64,000 bases of DNA from the NCBI RefSeq assembly GCF_023703325.1, contig NZ_JAMQGM010000001.1:111710-175709 (forward strand), written 5' to 3'. Of the stretch, positions 51,106 to 60,486 are shown piece after piece. The notes under the pieces are model-generated. The model was not told the origin of the DNA, ran no database searches, and saw only the letters and a program-made list of their open reading frames with translations. A program made the position numbers and the translations under genes. The DNA is from Streptomyces meridianus. Lineage in GTDB: Bacteria > Actinomycetota > Actinomycetes > Streptomycetales > Streptomycetaceae. How positions within the stretch are numbered: the first letter of the stretch is position 1; every line of letters starts with the position of its first letter.

Positions 51106-51474
51106 TCAGCCCGCGGGCGAGGCGCCGTCCCGCAGCAGTTCCCGACCGAACTCGATCATCCGCGTCGTGTAGTCCTCGCTCCAGTCGGCCTGTTCGGCGA
51201 TGACCGCCACCGGAAGCCGGTCGAAGCGTTTCGGATCGGCCAGCTGTGCGGCCGCGACCGCCTGGAACTCCGTCGCACGATCGGCAGCTGCCCGGAAGGC
51301 CAGCGTCAGCTCCGTGGCCCGGCTCAACAGCTCGCGGGGATCCTCGATCGACTCCAGGTCGAAGAAGTGCTCGGGATCCGCGACGGCCGTCGGCGGCTCG
51401 AAGAGCAACTGCGCCGGCCTGATGCGCCGCCCTGCGCCCGCGTGCGGTCGGGGAGCCGAATGCGGCTCGGACAT
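51106..51474 (-). CDS. Conserved small helical protein of unknown function
   Basis: A 122-residue actinobacterial-type protein, family not recognised. It has no membrane segment. After a basic start (PHAGAGRRIRPAQLLFEPPT) the rest is amphipathic helices: ESIEDPRELLSRATELTLAF and VIAEQADWSEDYTTRMIEFG. The ATG at 51474 has GGGAGG upstream; the large frame containing it in other tracks extends only by shadow. Divergent from the MBL-fold gene at 51790. Confidence 0.7.
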   Translation of the reverse strand: MSEPHSAPRPHAGAGRRIRPAQLLFEPPTAVADPEHFFDLESIEDPRELLSRATELTLAFRAAADRATEFQAVAAAQLADPKRFDRLPVAVIAEQADWSEDYTTRMIEFGRELLRDGASPAG

Positions 51475-51789
51475 GTACGTGCCTCCCGGCTGATCTCGTG
51501 CGGTCGTGCGGGTCGTGCCGTGGTGGAGCCGGCGCGACGTTCTGCGGATGTGCGGCCACCCGGCGGCGTCCGCTCCCGGCCCGTACCCCGGAACCATTGT
51601 CCCGCGTCTGGCAAGCCCACCCCACGTGGGGAGACGCCCGCCGGCCCGGTGCCGGCACCCGCAGCCGCCGCCGGGAACCTGCCGCGTCGGCGACCGCCGG
51701 GCCCCCTCGGTGGCAGCCCGCCCGGCCATGGACCACGCTGGAGGGGAGGCCGCGGACGGTTGCCCGACCCGGGGGGCCCGGGAGGCGTC
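51475..51789. other. Divergent intergenic region, no features seen
   Basis: About 315 bases between the small helical gene and the MBL-fold gene. It must hold both promoters, but no clear -35/-10 pair, repeat or small gene was recognised. The right end has GGAGG before the ATG at 51790. Confidence 0.4.
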
Positions 51790-52596
51790 ATGCCCGTTCA
51801 TCAGATCCGACCCGACGTGACCGTCCTCAGCGACAGTCTCGAGGTGCCCGGCATCGGACACCTGCCCGTCAACGCCTTCGTCCTGCACGCTGCCCAGCCC
51901 GTCGTCGTCGACACCGGACTCGGTCTGCCCGACCGCGACTTCCTCCGCACCCTGGACGAAGCACTGGACCCCGCCGACGTGCGATGGATCTGGCTCACCC
52001 ACCCCGACCGCGACCACACCGGCGGGATCTTCGACCTGCTGGAGGCTGCGCCGAAGGCCAGGGTCGTGACCACCTTCCTGTCCGTCGGGATCATGTCCTG
52101 CGAGCGCCCCCTGCCGATGGACCGGCTGTACCTGCTCAATCCCGGGCAGTCGCTCGACGTCGGCGACCGGACGCTGACGGCTTTCCGGCCGCCGCTCTAC
52201 GACAACCCCTCGACCATCGGCTTCTTCGATGACCTGTCCGGGGTGTGCTTCAGCTCCGACTGCTTCGGCGGGCCGATGGACAGCGCCGGCCTCGCCGAAG
52301 CGCCCGACGTCCGTGAGATCGGCGCCGACGAGCTGCGCACCGCCCAGCTGCTGTGGGCGACCGTGGACAGCCCGTGGGTGCAGAACGTGGACACACGGCA
52401 CTATCTCGCGACGTTCGGACAGCTGCGGGACCGCGAACCGCCCCTCGTCCTCTCCTCGCACCTGCCGCCGGCCCCCGGGATCACCGGCCGCATGGTGGGG
52501 ACGCTGGGCTCCGCAGCGGGTACCGCTCCCTTCATCGGCCCCGACCAGCAGGCACTCGAACGGATGCTCGCCGGGTTCGAGCCGGCCGGGGGCTGA
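51790..52596 (+). CDS. Metallo-beta-lactamase-fold protein with HxDxDH motif
   Basis: A 268-residue MBL-fold protein. The metal loop reads WIWLTHPDRDHTGGIFDLLE, that is H-P-D-R-D-H, where the usual pattern is H-x-H-x-D-H. The second histidine is replaced by Asp, as in the oxygen-binding diiron (ODP/flavodiiron-like, HxExDH) branch. CFSSDCFGG later supplies the usual second-shell Asp region. It may bind a diiron centre and sense or react with oxygen or nitric oxide rather than hydrolyse esters. The ATG follows GGAGG. Monocistronic. Confidence 0.87.
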   Translation: MPVHQIRPDVTVLSDSLEVPGIGHLPVNAFVLHAAQPVVVDTGLGLPDRDFLRTLDEALDPADVRWIWLTHPDRDHTGGIFDLLEAAPKARVVTTFLSVGIMSCERPLPMDRLYLLNPGQSLDVGDRTLTAFRPPLYDNPSTIGFFDDLSGVCFSSDCFGGPMDSAGLAEAPDVREIGADELRTAQLLWATVDSPWVQNVDTRHYLATFGQLRDREPPLVLSSHLPPAPGITGRMVGTLGSAAGTAPFIGPDQQALERMLAGFEPAGG

Positions 52597-52650
52597 GACG
52601 TCGCCCGGCAGCCCGGCCCTGCGCGTACGCGGGCGGGGCCGGGGCGTTCC

Positions 52651-54006
52651 CTACGGCTGCCACGGCACCCGGTGCCGGGACCAGAACTCCCAGGTGGAGA
52701 ACATCGCCTCCCAGCCGTCCGGGAACTTCACCGTCGCCCCCAGCTGCACAGGTTCCGTCGACGGGTGCTCGTCCAGCAGCTCCGCCACGCCCGCGCGGCA
52801 GACCACGATGCAGGCGTGCCGGTGCCGGGAGGCCAGAACGCACAGCCGCCCCGTCTCCAGATGGAACGCCGACGCGTCGGGTCGCCCCGACAGCGGGTGC
52901 AGCACCACGGTGACGTCGAACTCCCGGCCCTGGAGCCGGTTGGCGGTGTCCACGGCCACCCCCGGCACCCCGAGCTCCGCCAGGGCGGTCCGCACGGCCG
53001 CGGCCTGGTCCCGGTGGGCCGTGCCCACGGCGATCCGGTCGGCCGTCACCGGAACCGGTTCCTCCGACCGCTCGCTCGCCGCCGTGGTACCCCGGTCCAG
53101 CAGCCGGCGCACCACGGCGGCGACCGCCCGCACCGCCTCCGGATCCGTACGCGGAGTGTTCCGGGCCGGGAGTTCCAGCAGCCCCCAGCCCGCCTCTGCG
53201 GCCTCGTCCAGCACCCGGTCCGGGGCCGAGCCGTCCGACGCGACGGCGAAGGCCAGCCGCCGGTCCCCGGGACCGGTGCCGCTGCGGAACGGCGTGAACG
53301 GGTAGAAGGCGTCCGACACCAGCGGAGCCGCCGACGCGGGCAGCCGCCACGACACCGGCAGCCGGTGCTGGGGCAGCTCGGGGTTGTGGGCCAGCAGGGT
53401 GCTGACCGCACTCGCCGACGGATCGTGGCTCAGCCCCGCCCACTGCTCCGCACCGACCACGCTGAACGGGTCCAGCTGGCCCGGATCGCCGACGAACAGG
53501 GCACGCTCGAACAACCCGGCCACGGCCAGCAGCGCATCCGAACGCATCTGATAGGCCTCGTCGACGATCGCGTGCTGCCACGGCTCCACGTTCGAGACGT
53601 ACGCCCACTTCGCAGCCGTCGAGATCACCACGTCGAGACCGGCCAGATCGGCGGCCTTGGCCGACGTGCGCACCGACGGGTGGCGGTCCAGCACTGTGTC
53701 GTACGGGTTGGCCTCGCTGCTGTGCAGACGGCCCACCGGAAGGTCCGGATCCGCGGTCGCCAGCCGGTCCACCAGATCGTCCACCTGCGCGTTCGTCTGC
53801 GCCACGACCATCAACGGCCGCCCCGCCGCGGCCAGTTCGCGCGCCGCGCGGACCACGAGCGTCGACTTGCCCGCGCCCGGAGGGGAGTCGACCACGACAC
53901 CCCGCTCCGTCCCGTGCAGCGTGCTGTGCAGGATCGCCTCGGTGGCACGGGCCGCAGCGGTGCCCGGGTCGAGCGCCGCGTCCTCCGGCTCGAACGAACC
54001 GTTCAC
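52651..54006 (-). CDS. SF1 (Upf1-like) DNA/RNA helicase of a three-gene operon
   Basis: A 451-residue AAA/SF1 helicase. Walker A is DSPPGAGKSTLV, Walker B HAIVDEAYQM, motif III LFVGDPGQLDPFS, the motif V region VDTANRLQGREFDVTVVLHP, and motif VI CVLASRHRHACIVV. All core motifs look intact. The GTG at 54006 (VNGSFEPED) has GGGAGGG upstream; larger frames extending to 54687 are wrong. It follows the unknown middle gene by 17 bases and completes an operon with an iron-sulfur RecB-like nuclease. A helicase-nuclease pair suggests DNA end processing or degradation of foreign DNA; the exact role is unknown. Confidence 0.88.
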   Translation of the reverse strand: MNGSFEPEDAALDPGTAAARATEAILHSTLHGTERGVVVDSPPGAGKSTLVVRAARELAAAGRPLMVVAQTNAQVDDLVDRLATADPDLPVGRLHSSEANPYDTVLDRHPSVRTSAKAADLAGLDVVISTAAKWAYVSNVEPWQHAIVDEAYQMRSDALLAVAGLFERALFVGDPGQLDPFSVVGAEQWAGLSHDPSASAVSTLLAHNPELPQHRLPVSWRLPASAAPLVSDAFYPFTPFRSGTGPGDRRLAFAVASDGSAPDRVLDEAAEAGWGLLELPARNTPRTDPEAVRAVAAVVRRLLDRGTTAASERSEEPVPVTADRIAVGTAHRDQAAAVRTALAELGVPGVAVDTANRLQGREFDVTVVLHPLSGRPDASAFHLETGRLCVLASRHRHACIVVCRAGVAELLDEHPSTEPVQLGATVKFPDGWEAMFSTWEFWSRHRVPWQP

Positions 54007-54023
54007 TGCCGTCCCTCCCCGGT

Positions 54024-55589
54024 TCACAGCAGGTCCTCGTCGGTCGGCGGATCGGGTGCGTCGGCCACGAGGGTGCCTTCCGGCGGGGGCCCGCCGTGCG
54101 TCCACGGGGTGGCCTCCGGATCGGGCAGCGCCGGCCCGCCGCGCGGAGCGTGCTCGAACAGCGTCCAGCACAGCCGGTCGCCCTCCTCCGGAACCGACCC
54201 GGGCTTGGGCTCCTTGCCCTGCCCCATGCCGCCGGTCAGTCGCAGCACGATCCCGTCGGGCTCGTACGCCACGAACTCGGCGGACTGCACCTTGTCGCCG
54301 AGCACCCGGAACACCCGGACGCCGTCGTTCACGTGCGGACGGTCGTCGGTGCGCACCGTCACCAACGGCCGCGGCATCGGCCGCCTGCCCTCCGAGCGGG
54401 CCATCACCACCTCGGTGACCTCGCCCGCGAACGCCTCCCCGGCCAGCCGTCGGGCGGCCATGACCAGGGGATCGTCCAGGGCCTCCTGTGCCTCGAGCCG
54501 GGCCTGCGCCGTCTCCCGCGAGGCCAGCTTCTGGGCCGCGGTCACGGCGTCGTCCCGCTTCGGCTGCGGCGGCTCCCCGGCCCGAACCCGGTCCCGGTGC
54601 CCGGTGTACGACCAGCGGTCCCGCTTCCAGCGATCCGCGACATGCCCGCCCTCCGGCAGCTTCCGGAGCAGGTCGACGCCCCGCCACAGCAACTGCCAGG
54701 CCGGCTCCAGCTGGGAGGCGACCAGCTCCCGGATGCGCCGCTCCGCATCCCGCCGCTCGACGGCGGACCGGGCTGCGTCGAACCGGGCCATCGCCGGTGC
54801 GAGCAGCCTGTTGTCGAACACCGGATCGGTGGCCGGGCCCGAGGGCGGATGCCGCAGCAGCCCGGCCTGCTCTCCGGAGGACGCCGCGTCCGGGAAGCGC
54901 TCCAGTTCGACGCGCAGCGCCGCATCCGCGCCCGACTCACCGACGGGCGGGTCGATCCAGGCCAGCAACGCGCCCAGGTGCTGGTCCTCGAGCCCGCTCT
55001 GCCCCGTCGCCCAGTGCCGGGCGAGGAGATCGGTCATGGACAGCAGCATCGAGGACCCGGGGACCCGGGCCCGCTCCGCACAGTGCGTCAGCCAGCGGCC
55101 CAGCAATGGGACGTGCGGCGGTGCCGGGTAGGGAGCCTGGGGGTCCTGCTCGGCGGTGCGCCGGAACCGCATCGACCGTCCCAACAGCCGCACGAACTCC
55201 ACGCCGCCCGCGCCCGGCACCAGCAACTGCGGTGCGTCGGCGCAGAGTTCCACCTCGACCGGGACCTTCTTCCCGGTCTCCGGATCGGTCTCCTTGCGTT
55301 CCTCCGTCTCGACCCCGTCGGCGTACCCCTCCAGGTACGGGAGCACGGCGTCGGCCAGCCCGGCGAGGAACGCGAAGCGCAGATCACGGTCGCGCGGCTG
55401 GGGAACGACGAGCAGCCGCGGCGCGTCCCGGTCGGTGCCGACCAGCGCGCCCAGCGGTGCGCCCGCCTCGCCCGCGGTCGTCAGCGGCACGAGGGCCATC
55501 GGCCGTGCGGACAGGTGCCGGTGCCGGACGGTCGCGGCCGGCTGCGCGCGGCCCGCAGCCACGGCCTCCATCCGGGCCAGGGTCGTCAT
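54024..55589 (-). CDS. Unrecognised 521-residue protein between helicase and nuclease
   Basis: No family recognised. It has no signal or membrane segment; it is rich in charged helical stretches (RRIRELVASQLEPAWQLLWR, AAQKLASRETAQARLEAQEA), with a more globular N-terminal half (APRLLVVPQPRDRDLRFAFL) and a beta-rich C-terminus. Its ATG overlaps the TGA of the nuclease gene by one base (TGATG), so the two are translationally coupled. It probably acts as a scaffold or a recognition subunit between the nuclease and the helicase. Confidence 0.8.
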   Translation of the reverse strand: MTTLARMEAVAAGRAQPAATVRHRHLSARPMALVPLTTAGEAGAPLGALVGTDRDAPRLLVVPQPRDRDLRFAFLAGLADAVLPYLEGYADGVETEERKETDPETGKKVPVEVELCADAPQLLVPGAGGVEFVRLLGRSMRFRRTAEQDPQAPYPAPPHVPLLGRWLTHCAERARVPGSSMLLSMTDLLARHWATGQSGLEDQHLGALLAWIDPPVGESGADAALRVELERFPDAASSGEQAGLLRHPPSGPATDPVFDNRLLAPAMARFDAARSAVERRDAERRIRELVASQLEPAWQLLWRGVDLLRKLPEGGHVADRWKRDRWSYTGHRDRVRAGEPPQPKRDDAVTAAQKLASRETAQARLEAQEALDDPLVMAARRLAGEAFAGEVTEVVMARSEGRRPMPRPLVTVRTDDRPHVNDGVRVFRVLGDKVQSAEFVAYEPDGIVLRLTGGMGQGKEPKPGSVPEEGDRLCWTLFEHAPRGGPALPDPEATPWTHGGPPPEGTLVADAPDPPTDEDLL

Positions 55590-56827
55590 CAGTGACACGG
55601 TGTCTCCCCGGCCAGGGCCTCGGCCCGCAGCGCGGCCGCCCGGCGCAGCGACGAGACGGCCGGATCCGTCTCGTCGCCCTGGGTTCCCGCGGCGGCCAGG
55701 AGTACGGACTCGACGGTCGTCAGCCCGCCGAGCTCGCCGCGGACCGAGCGCCCCAGGGCCTCCACTGCGCCGCTCCCGCGGGACCGGCTCCGGCAGTGGA
55801 TGGCCAGCTCGCAGGCCGCCAGGCACTCGGGGGAGTAGCTCGCGCCGACCGACTCCACGGCGTGCACCAGCTCGTCCACGGGACGGGTCGCAGTGCCGTC
55901 CGCCGCCGGGCGCAGGTCGAACGTGGTGCCCTCCGGCAGCGAGGCCGCGATCTCCTCGATCCGGGTGAGCCGCGCCAGCTGCCGCCGGGTGACGGCCAGC
56001 TGCTTGCGGATGTCGACGGGTTCGCCGGTGGGCAGGTTGGAGAAGTCCCGGGGGCAGACGAGCAGCGCCGTGGGGCGGATGCGGTCGGTGCCGCGGGGAG
56101 CGCCCCTGTGCGATGGCTCCGGTCCGTCGATCCGCTCTGCGAGACGGCCCAGGGCCAGCGCGTACACCGCCGCCTGGCGGGCGGCCGCGCCCACCTTCGC
56201 CGCGTCCGCCGAACCGTCCACGACCGGGAAGGACTTGATCTCCACCACCGTGCAGTGTCCGTCGGGGCCGACCGCGACCACGTCGGGCTCCAGATGGGCG
56301 GGCGCCCCGGCCACGTCGAGCGTGACCATCGGGTGGAACAGCAGCGACCAGCGGTCCGCCGTGAACGCTTCCGTCAGCGCCAACCGGGTACGGGCCGCCC
56401 GGGCGGCCTGCCCGGTCGCCGTCAGATCGGGAACGGACACCCCCTCCGGGCCGGGAGCGGCAACGTCCCGGTGCGTCTCGACCAGCAGGCGCACGAGTTC
56501 GGCGCCTGCGTCGGCGCCCACCCGGGCCTCGAAGGCGTTGCCCCGGACGAACGCGAACTGCGACTGGCCGAAGGTGGCCGGGGAACCGATGGCCCGGGCG
56601 AGCGCGGCCTTGTCGACTCCGGCGCCGTCCAGCAGGGCTCTTCGACGGCAGCCGGGGTTCGCCGCCAGCGCGGCCAGTGCTCGGGCGTCGAGCGGGTACG
56701 GCGCCGTCTCCGGGCCGCGCAGCTCTGCGAGCCGCAGCCGCAGCGCCTCCGTCTGCCGTGGCAGGGCCGCTTCCGGAGCCGCTTGCGGAGCGGGCGCCGG
56801 GGTCCTGCTGTCGAGGGATGCGTTCAT
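55589..56827 (-). CDS. Iron-sulfur RecB/Cas4-like nuclease
   Basis: A 412-residue protein with a PD-(D/E)XK core of the RecB/Cas4 type: [15 protein letters not shown], then [20 protein letters not shown] (Asp and E-I-K catalytic residues) and a following [13 protein letters not shown] (Q-x-x-x-Y motif). A Cys in [12 protein letters not shown] together with [15 protein letters not shown] (C-x3-C-x5-C) fits a four-cysteine Fe-S cluster as in Cas4 and AddB. Predicted 5'-to-3' or end-processing nuclease. The ATG at 56827 is chosen; an upstream frame to 56980 is Pro-rich and unsupported. First gene of the operon. Confidence 0.83.
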   Translation of the reverse strand: MNASLDSRTPAPAPQAAPEAALPRQTEALRLRLAELRGPETAPYPLDARALAALAANPGCRRRALLDGAGVDKAALARAIGSPATFGQSQFAFVRGNAFEARVGADAGAELVRLLVETHRDVAAPGPEGVSVPDLTATGQAARAARTRLALTEAFTADRWSLLFHPMVTLDVAGAPAHLEPDVVAVGPDGHCTVVEIKSFPVVDGSADAAKVGAAARQAAVYALALGRLAERIDGPEPSHRGAPRGTDRIRPTALLVCPRDFSNLPTGEPVDIRKQLAVTRRQLARLTRIEEIAASLPEGTTFDLRPAADGTATRPVDELVHAVESVGASYSPECLAACELAIHCRSRSRGSGAVEALGRSVRGELGGLTTVESVLLAAAGTQGDETDPAVSSLRRAAALRAEALAGETPCH

Positions 56828-57068
56828 CGGTCGAAGTTTCGCATCCGTCGCCGACAACGCGGGTCCGCCCGGCCGGATCCGGCCGGGCGGGGCGGGCGGT
56901 GGCCCCGCTCGGAGCGGCGCCGGAACGCTCGCACGACCGGTGGGGACCGGGCGCCGGACCGCTGCCGTCGGGCAGGGCACCGGGCAGGTGGGCTCAGGAC
57001 CGATCGGCGATGATGGAACGGGCAGCGATCACCTGCCCGGTTCACGCCCGACCGGTGAAAGGCACGCC

Positions 57069-57668
57069 ATGGCTCCGCGCATCCTGATCGTCCGCCACGG
57101 GCAGACGGAATGGTCCCGCTCGGGACGGCACACGGGCCTCACCGACATCCCGCTGCTGGACGAGGGCCGCCGGGGCGCCAAGATCGTCGGGGAACGGCTG
57201 CAGCGTCCGCCTTTCGACGGTCTCGAGGACGCCGAGGTCCGCACCAGCCCCCTGGTGCGGGCGGCCGAGACCTGCGAACTGGCCGGGTTCGGCGACCGCG
57301 CCGAACCGTGGGACGCGCTCCGGGAGATGGACTACGGCGCCTACGAGGGCCGCACCTCCGACGAGATCCGGGCCGACCGACCGGGCTGGGTGATCTGGCG
57401 GGACGGGGTGCCCGAGGGGGAGCCCCTGGAGGGACTCGCCGCCCGCGCCGACCGGATCGTGGAGTGGGCCCGCTCCGCCGACCGGGACGTCCTGGTCTTC
57501 GCCCACGGCCACATCCTGCGGGCGCTCGGCGCCCGTTGGCTGGGTGAGGACGTCTCGTTCGGGGCCCGGATCGGGCTGCGCCCCACCTCGCTGTCGGTCC
57601 TGGGCTGGGCCTACGGGATGCCCGCGATCGATTTCTGGAACGACAGCAGTCATCTGACGGCACGTTAG
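57069..57668 (+). CDS. Histidine phosphatase (phosphoglycerate mutase-like)
   Basis: A 199-residue branch-1 histidine phosphatase. The catalytic motif is [10 protein letters not shown], the second histidine is in [15 protein letters not shown], and the acid is in [10 protein letters not shown]. The family removes phosphate from small metabolites; the substrate is unknown. The ATG at 57069 has GAAAGG upstream; the very long frame from 55893 is antisense to the nuclease. Divergent from the helicase-nuclease operon. Confidence 0.92.
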   Translation: MAPRILIVRHGQTEWSRSGRHTGLTDIPLLDEGRRGAKIVGERLQRPPFDGLEDAEVRTSPLVRAAETCELAGFGDRAEPWDALREMDYGAYEGRTSDEIRADRPGWVIWRDGVPEGEPLEGLAARADRIVEWARSADRDVLVFAHGHILRALGARWLGEDVSFGARIGLRPTSLSVLGWAYGMPAIDFWNDSSHLTAR

Positions 57669-57844
57669 GCAACGCTGGCGAAGGTCCCGCCCGGCCGCCG
57701 GCCACGCCCTCCGGGCGGACGGAGCTGCTTGTAACCCCCACCGAGGCCGGCGGCGAAAGTACTGCCGGTGAGCCTGATCCGGGTCCGCGAAGAACGAGGG
57801 CAACTCGGTGGCGTTCGGCGTGGAGATCGGGAAGGCTCGCGTGC

Positions 57845-58228
57845 ATGGTCTCGGTATTGCAGAACGTGGCGATCGACTGTGTGGATGCCTATGAGCTGGC
57901 CCGGTTCTGGAGCGGCGTGACCGGTTGTCCGCTGCATCCGGAGGACGGGCCGGGCGACCCGGAGACTCAGGTGCTGCCGGCGGAGGGTCCGGTGCTGCAC
58001 TTCAACCAGGTGCCCGAGGCGAAGACGATCAAGAACCGGATCCATCTGTGTGTGCGCCCTGAGACCTCGCGCGACCAGGAGGTGGAACGACTGATGGGCC
58101 TCGGTGCCACCTTCGTCGCCGATCACCGGAACCCCGATGGTTCGGGCTGGGCCGTCCTCGCTGATCCCGAAGGCAACGAATTCTGCGTTCTGCGCAGTGA
58201 GTCCGACCGGGCCGTCACGAATTCCTGA
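57845..58228 (+). CDS. VOC/glyoxalase-fold protein
   Basis: A 127-residue vicinal-oxygen-chelate protein, similar in layout to the one at 27544: NVAIDCVDAYELARFWSGVT, NRIHLCVRPETSRDQEVERL and LADPEGNEFCVL. It may bind a small molecule or act as a small enzyme; the substrate is unknown. The ATG at 57845 is an adequate start. Monocistronic. Confidence 0.88.
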   Translation: MVSVLQNVAIDCVDAYELARFWSGVTGCPLHPEDGPGDPETQVLPAEGPVLHFNQVPEAKTIKNRIHLCVRPETSRDQEVERLMGLGATFVADHRNPDGSGWAVLADPEGNEFCVLRSESDRAVTNS

Positions 58229-58404
58229 CGCTCACGCGCCGTACCGGCCCGTATGACAACTGGTCGGAGCCACTCGTCGGCGGCCGCGCCGAGGACGGCC
58301 GCCTCGTAGCGGACGGCCGGCTCGTCGTACCGGGGCGGCCACTGCCCGGTGCCTCTCGAGGCGATCGACGCCGCAGGGGACTGTGTGGCTCCCGGCGGGA
58401 GACC

Positions 58405-59796
58405 TCAGGCGGCCGCCGCGCCTGCGGTGCGGCGGTCGAGGAAAGCGGCGACCGCCGGAACCCGGCGGGTGGGGGCGAGCACCCCGGCGGTCGTGTCGAG
58501 CATGCCGCGGATCCGGGCCGAGCGAACCCCGTCGAGCAGGTCGAGCACCCGGTCGCCCGCCTCCGCCGCCTCCTCCACCGCCCCCTGGCGCGCCAGATCG
58601 CCAGCCAACTCCGCGGTGAACAGGGCGGTGTTCCGGACGAAGTGCGGGTCCTGCAGTTCGGCCGCCCGCCGTGCGTGGTGGGCCGCGCGCTCCCAGTGGC
58701 CGAGCGCCGACCAGCACTGCGCCTCCAGTCCCTCCAGCTCGGCCTCGCCGTAGAAGCTCATCCATTCCGGGTCGGCGTCCGCGGGCCCGCGTGCGTACAG
58801 CGTCTGGGCGCGCAGCAGAGCGGTCTCGCAGCCGGAGCGGTCCCCCATGGCCGCCCAGCCTCCCGCCTCCCGCATGGCAAGCAGGGACAGCAGCCGTGAC
58901 GACGACAGCTGTCCGGCGGCCACCTGTGCGGCCTGCGCAGCGCGCACCGCCTCGCGGGGGCGCCCGGCGTCCCGTGCCAGGAAGGCCGTGTTGCAGAACG
59001 CATGCGCCTCCAGGCCCGCATCGCCCGCCATCCGGGCCGTGGCCAGAGCCTCCGCGTAGTGCGAGCGGGCGTCGTCGAAACGCCCCGAATCGTGCGCCAG
59101 CCAGCCCACGGAGATGGCGAGTTCGCCCGTCCCGGCGTGCAGCCGGTCCGAAGTGCTGCGGCGTTGCGCCCCGGCGTCCAGCAACGCGTAGGCGGCGCGC
59201 AGCGGTTGGACCGCCTGACGGTAGAGGCCGTCCGCGCCGTGCCGGTCGTCGAGCAGCCGGATGCTGCGCACCGCCTCCTCGACCGCGGCCGCTTCGGCGG
59301 CGCCCACCGGGCGGCTCGAACGGATGGAACCCGGCGGCAGGGCGGGGCCGCTGCCCAGCGTGGCGGCTGTCGCGGCGCCGCCGGCCATGAACACGCGACG
59401 CAGCACGTCGCTCTCCTCGTACGTGTCGGCGGATCGGTGGTCCTGGGGCTCCGGCAGGGTCCCCGGGGTCTCCTGGGGGCCCGTGCAGCTCCGGGACGCC
59501 CGCCCGCGGACCTGCGCGCGCGGGGCGAAGCCGAGATCCGACAGGGAGCGGCCCGGGAACATGTGGCGGAACACGCGCTCGTAGGCGTAGTTGGGGCAGC
59601 GGATCTCGCCGGACTCGACCCGCCCGATGTACCGGGCGTCGCAGGAGACCCGTTCTCCGATGTCCCGGGCCGCACGGCGCACCGAAGCTGCGAACTCGCC
59701 CGGCGACAGCCGCCCGCGCAGCCGCCGGAAAGCGGTGTTCGGCCGGGGGGCCGGACGCGCTGTGCTGTTCCGTTCGGATGCCGGTGACGACGCCAT
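58405..59796 (-). CDS. XRE-like transcriptional regulator with TPR-type C-terminal
   Basis: A 463-residue regulator. The N-terminal helix-turn-helix region (FRRLRGRLSPGEFAASVRRA, then DARYIGRVESGEIRCPNYAY) is followed by a region with RRVFMAGGAATAATLGSGPA, a Tat-like or hydrophobic segment. The C-terminal 300 residues are helical and TPR-like (HYAEALATARMAGDAGLEAH, HHARRAAELQDPHFVRNTAL). This is a common Streptomyces regulator layout. The ATG at 59796 has GGGAGAG upstream; the frame to 59883 is unsupported. Targets unknown. Confidence 0.82.
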   Translation of the reverse strand: MASSPASERNSTARPAPRPNTAFRRLRGRLSPGEFAASVRRAARDIGERVSCDARYIGRVESGEIRCPNYAYERVFRHMFPGRSLSDLGFAPRAQVRGRASRSCTGPQETPGTLPEPQDHRSADTYEESDVLRRVFMAGGAATAATLGSGPALPPGSIRSSRPVGAAEAAAVEEAVRSIRLLDDRHGADGLYRQAVQPLRAAYALLDAGAQRRSTSDRLHAGTGELAISVGWLAHDSGRFDDARSHYAEALATARMAGDAGLEAHAFCNTAFLARDAGRPREAVRAAQAAQVAAGQLSSSRLLSLLAMREAGGWAAMGDRSGCETALLRAQTLYARGPADADPEWMSFYGEAELEGLEAQCWSALGHWERAAHHARRAAELQDPHFVRNTALFTAELAGDLARQGAVEEAAEAGDRVLDLLDGVRSARIRGMLDTTAGVLAPTRRVPAVAAFLDRRTAGAAAA

Positions 59797-60050
59797 GGCC
59801 CAGCCCTCTCCCTGGCGGTGTTCGTGCGGCGCCCCATGGCGGTGACAGGGCGCCGACCCGTGGCAGACCGTACCGTCTGTCAACGCTCAACCACCCACCG
59901 TTCGCCCGCAAACCAGGACATCTCATCCATGATCTGCCATGAAGTGCCATCCTTTGAGGCGGTGAACCGCCGTAGCCGTTGACGTCCTGAGCCGTTGAAC
60001 TCTGCGGAGCAAGCTGATTCGCTCCCCTCTCCTCGGAAAGGGGCCCCTCG

Positions 60051-60455
60051 ATGGAGGTCGGCGTGGACACCAGCATCGGCTCGCGGGACCTGGTCACCGT
60101 GCCGGCACGTCAGGGACTCGAGGCCGTGGACATCCTGCTCCGTGGCCGCTGCGCCGTGACACCGGCGGCAGCCGGCGGCGGCCTGGGCCCCGTCCTGCAC
60201 GACGGCACCTGCGCCACCCTCGGCTTCATCGTGCCGCCCGGCACCGCGGAGGGCTGGGACCTGCCGGGGAGCAACTGCATCCGGACTCTCGGTCGCGGCC
60301 GCCGCTCCGGCGGCTCCGCCGAGGAGCCCCCGGTGAACGGGACGGGCTGGCTGGTGGCGCCGGGCGAGGCCGAGCCGGTCACCGATCCGACCGCTCTGCG
60401 GGCGGCTCTGGGCGAGGCGGCCCGGTTGATCGAAGCCGCCGACGGCTGTCGCTGA
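60051..60455 (+). CDS. Small hypothetical protein
   Basis: A 134-residue protein without recognised domain. It has a beta-rich middle (HDGTCATLGFIVPPGTAEGW) and a helical C-terminus (TALRAALGEAARLIEAADGC). It is 31 bases upstream of the spermidine-synthase-like gene on the same strand, so co-transcription is likely. The ATG has AAAGG upstream; a nearby GTG (60063) is an alternative. Confidence 0.65.
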   Translation: MEVGVDTSIGSRDLVTVPARQGLEAVDILLRGRCAVTPAAAGGGLGPVLHDGTCATLGFIVPPGTAEGWDLPGSNCIRTLGRGRRSGGSAEEPPVNGTGWLVAPGEAEPVTDPTALRAALGEAARLIEAADGCR

Positions 60456-60486
60456 CCCGGCAGCGCCACCCGGGATACTTGGGGGC

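Noticed and set aside
55893..57068. Long plus-strand frame leading into the histidine phosphatase
   Set aside because: Antisense to the Fe-S nuclease; the phosphatase has its own ATG, ribosome site and N-terminal motif at 57069.
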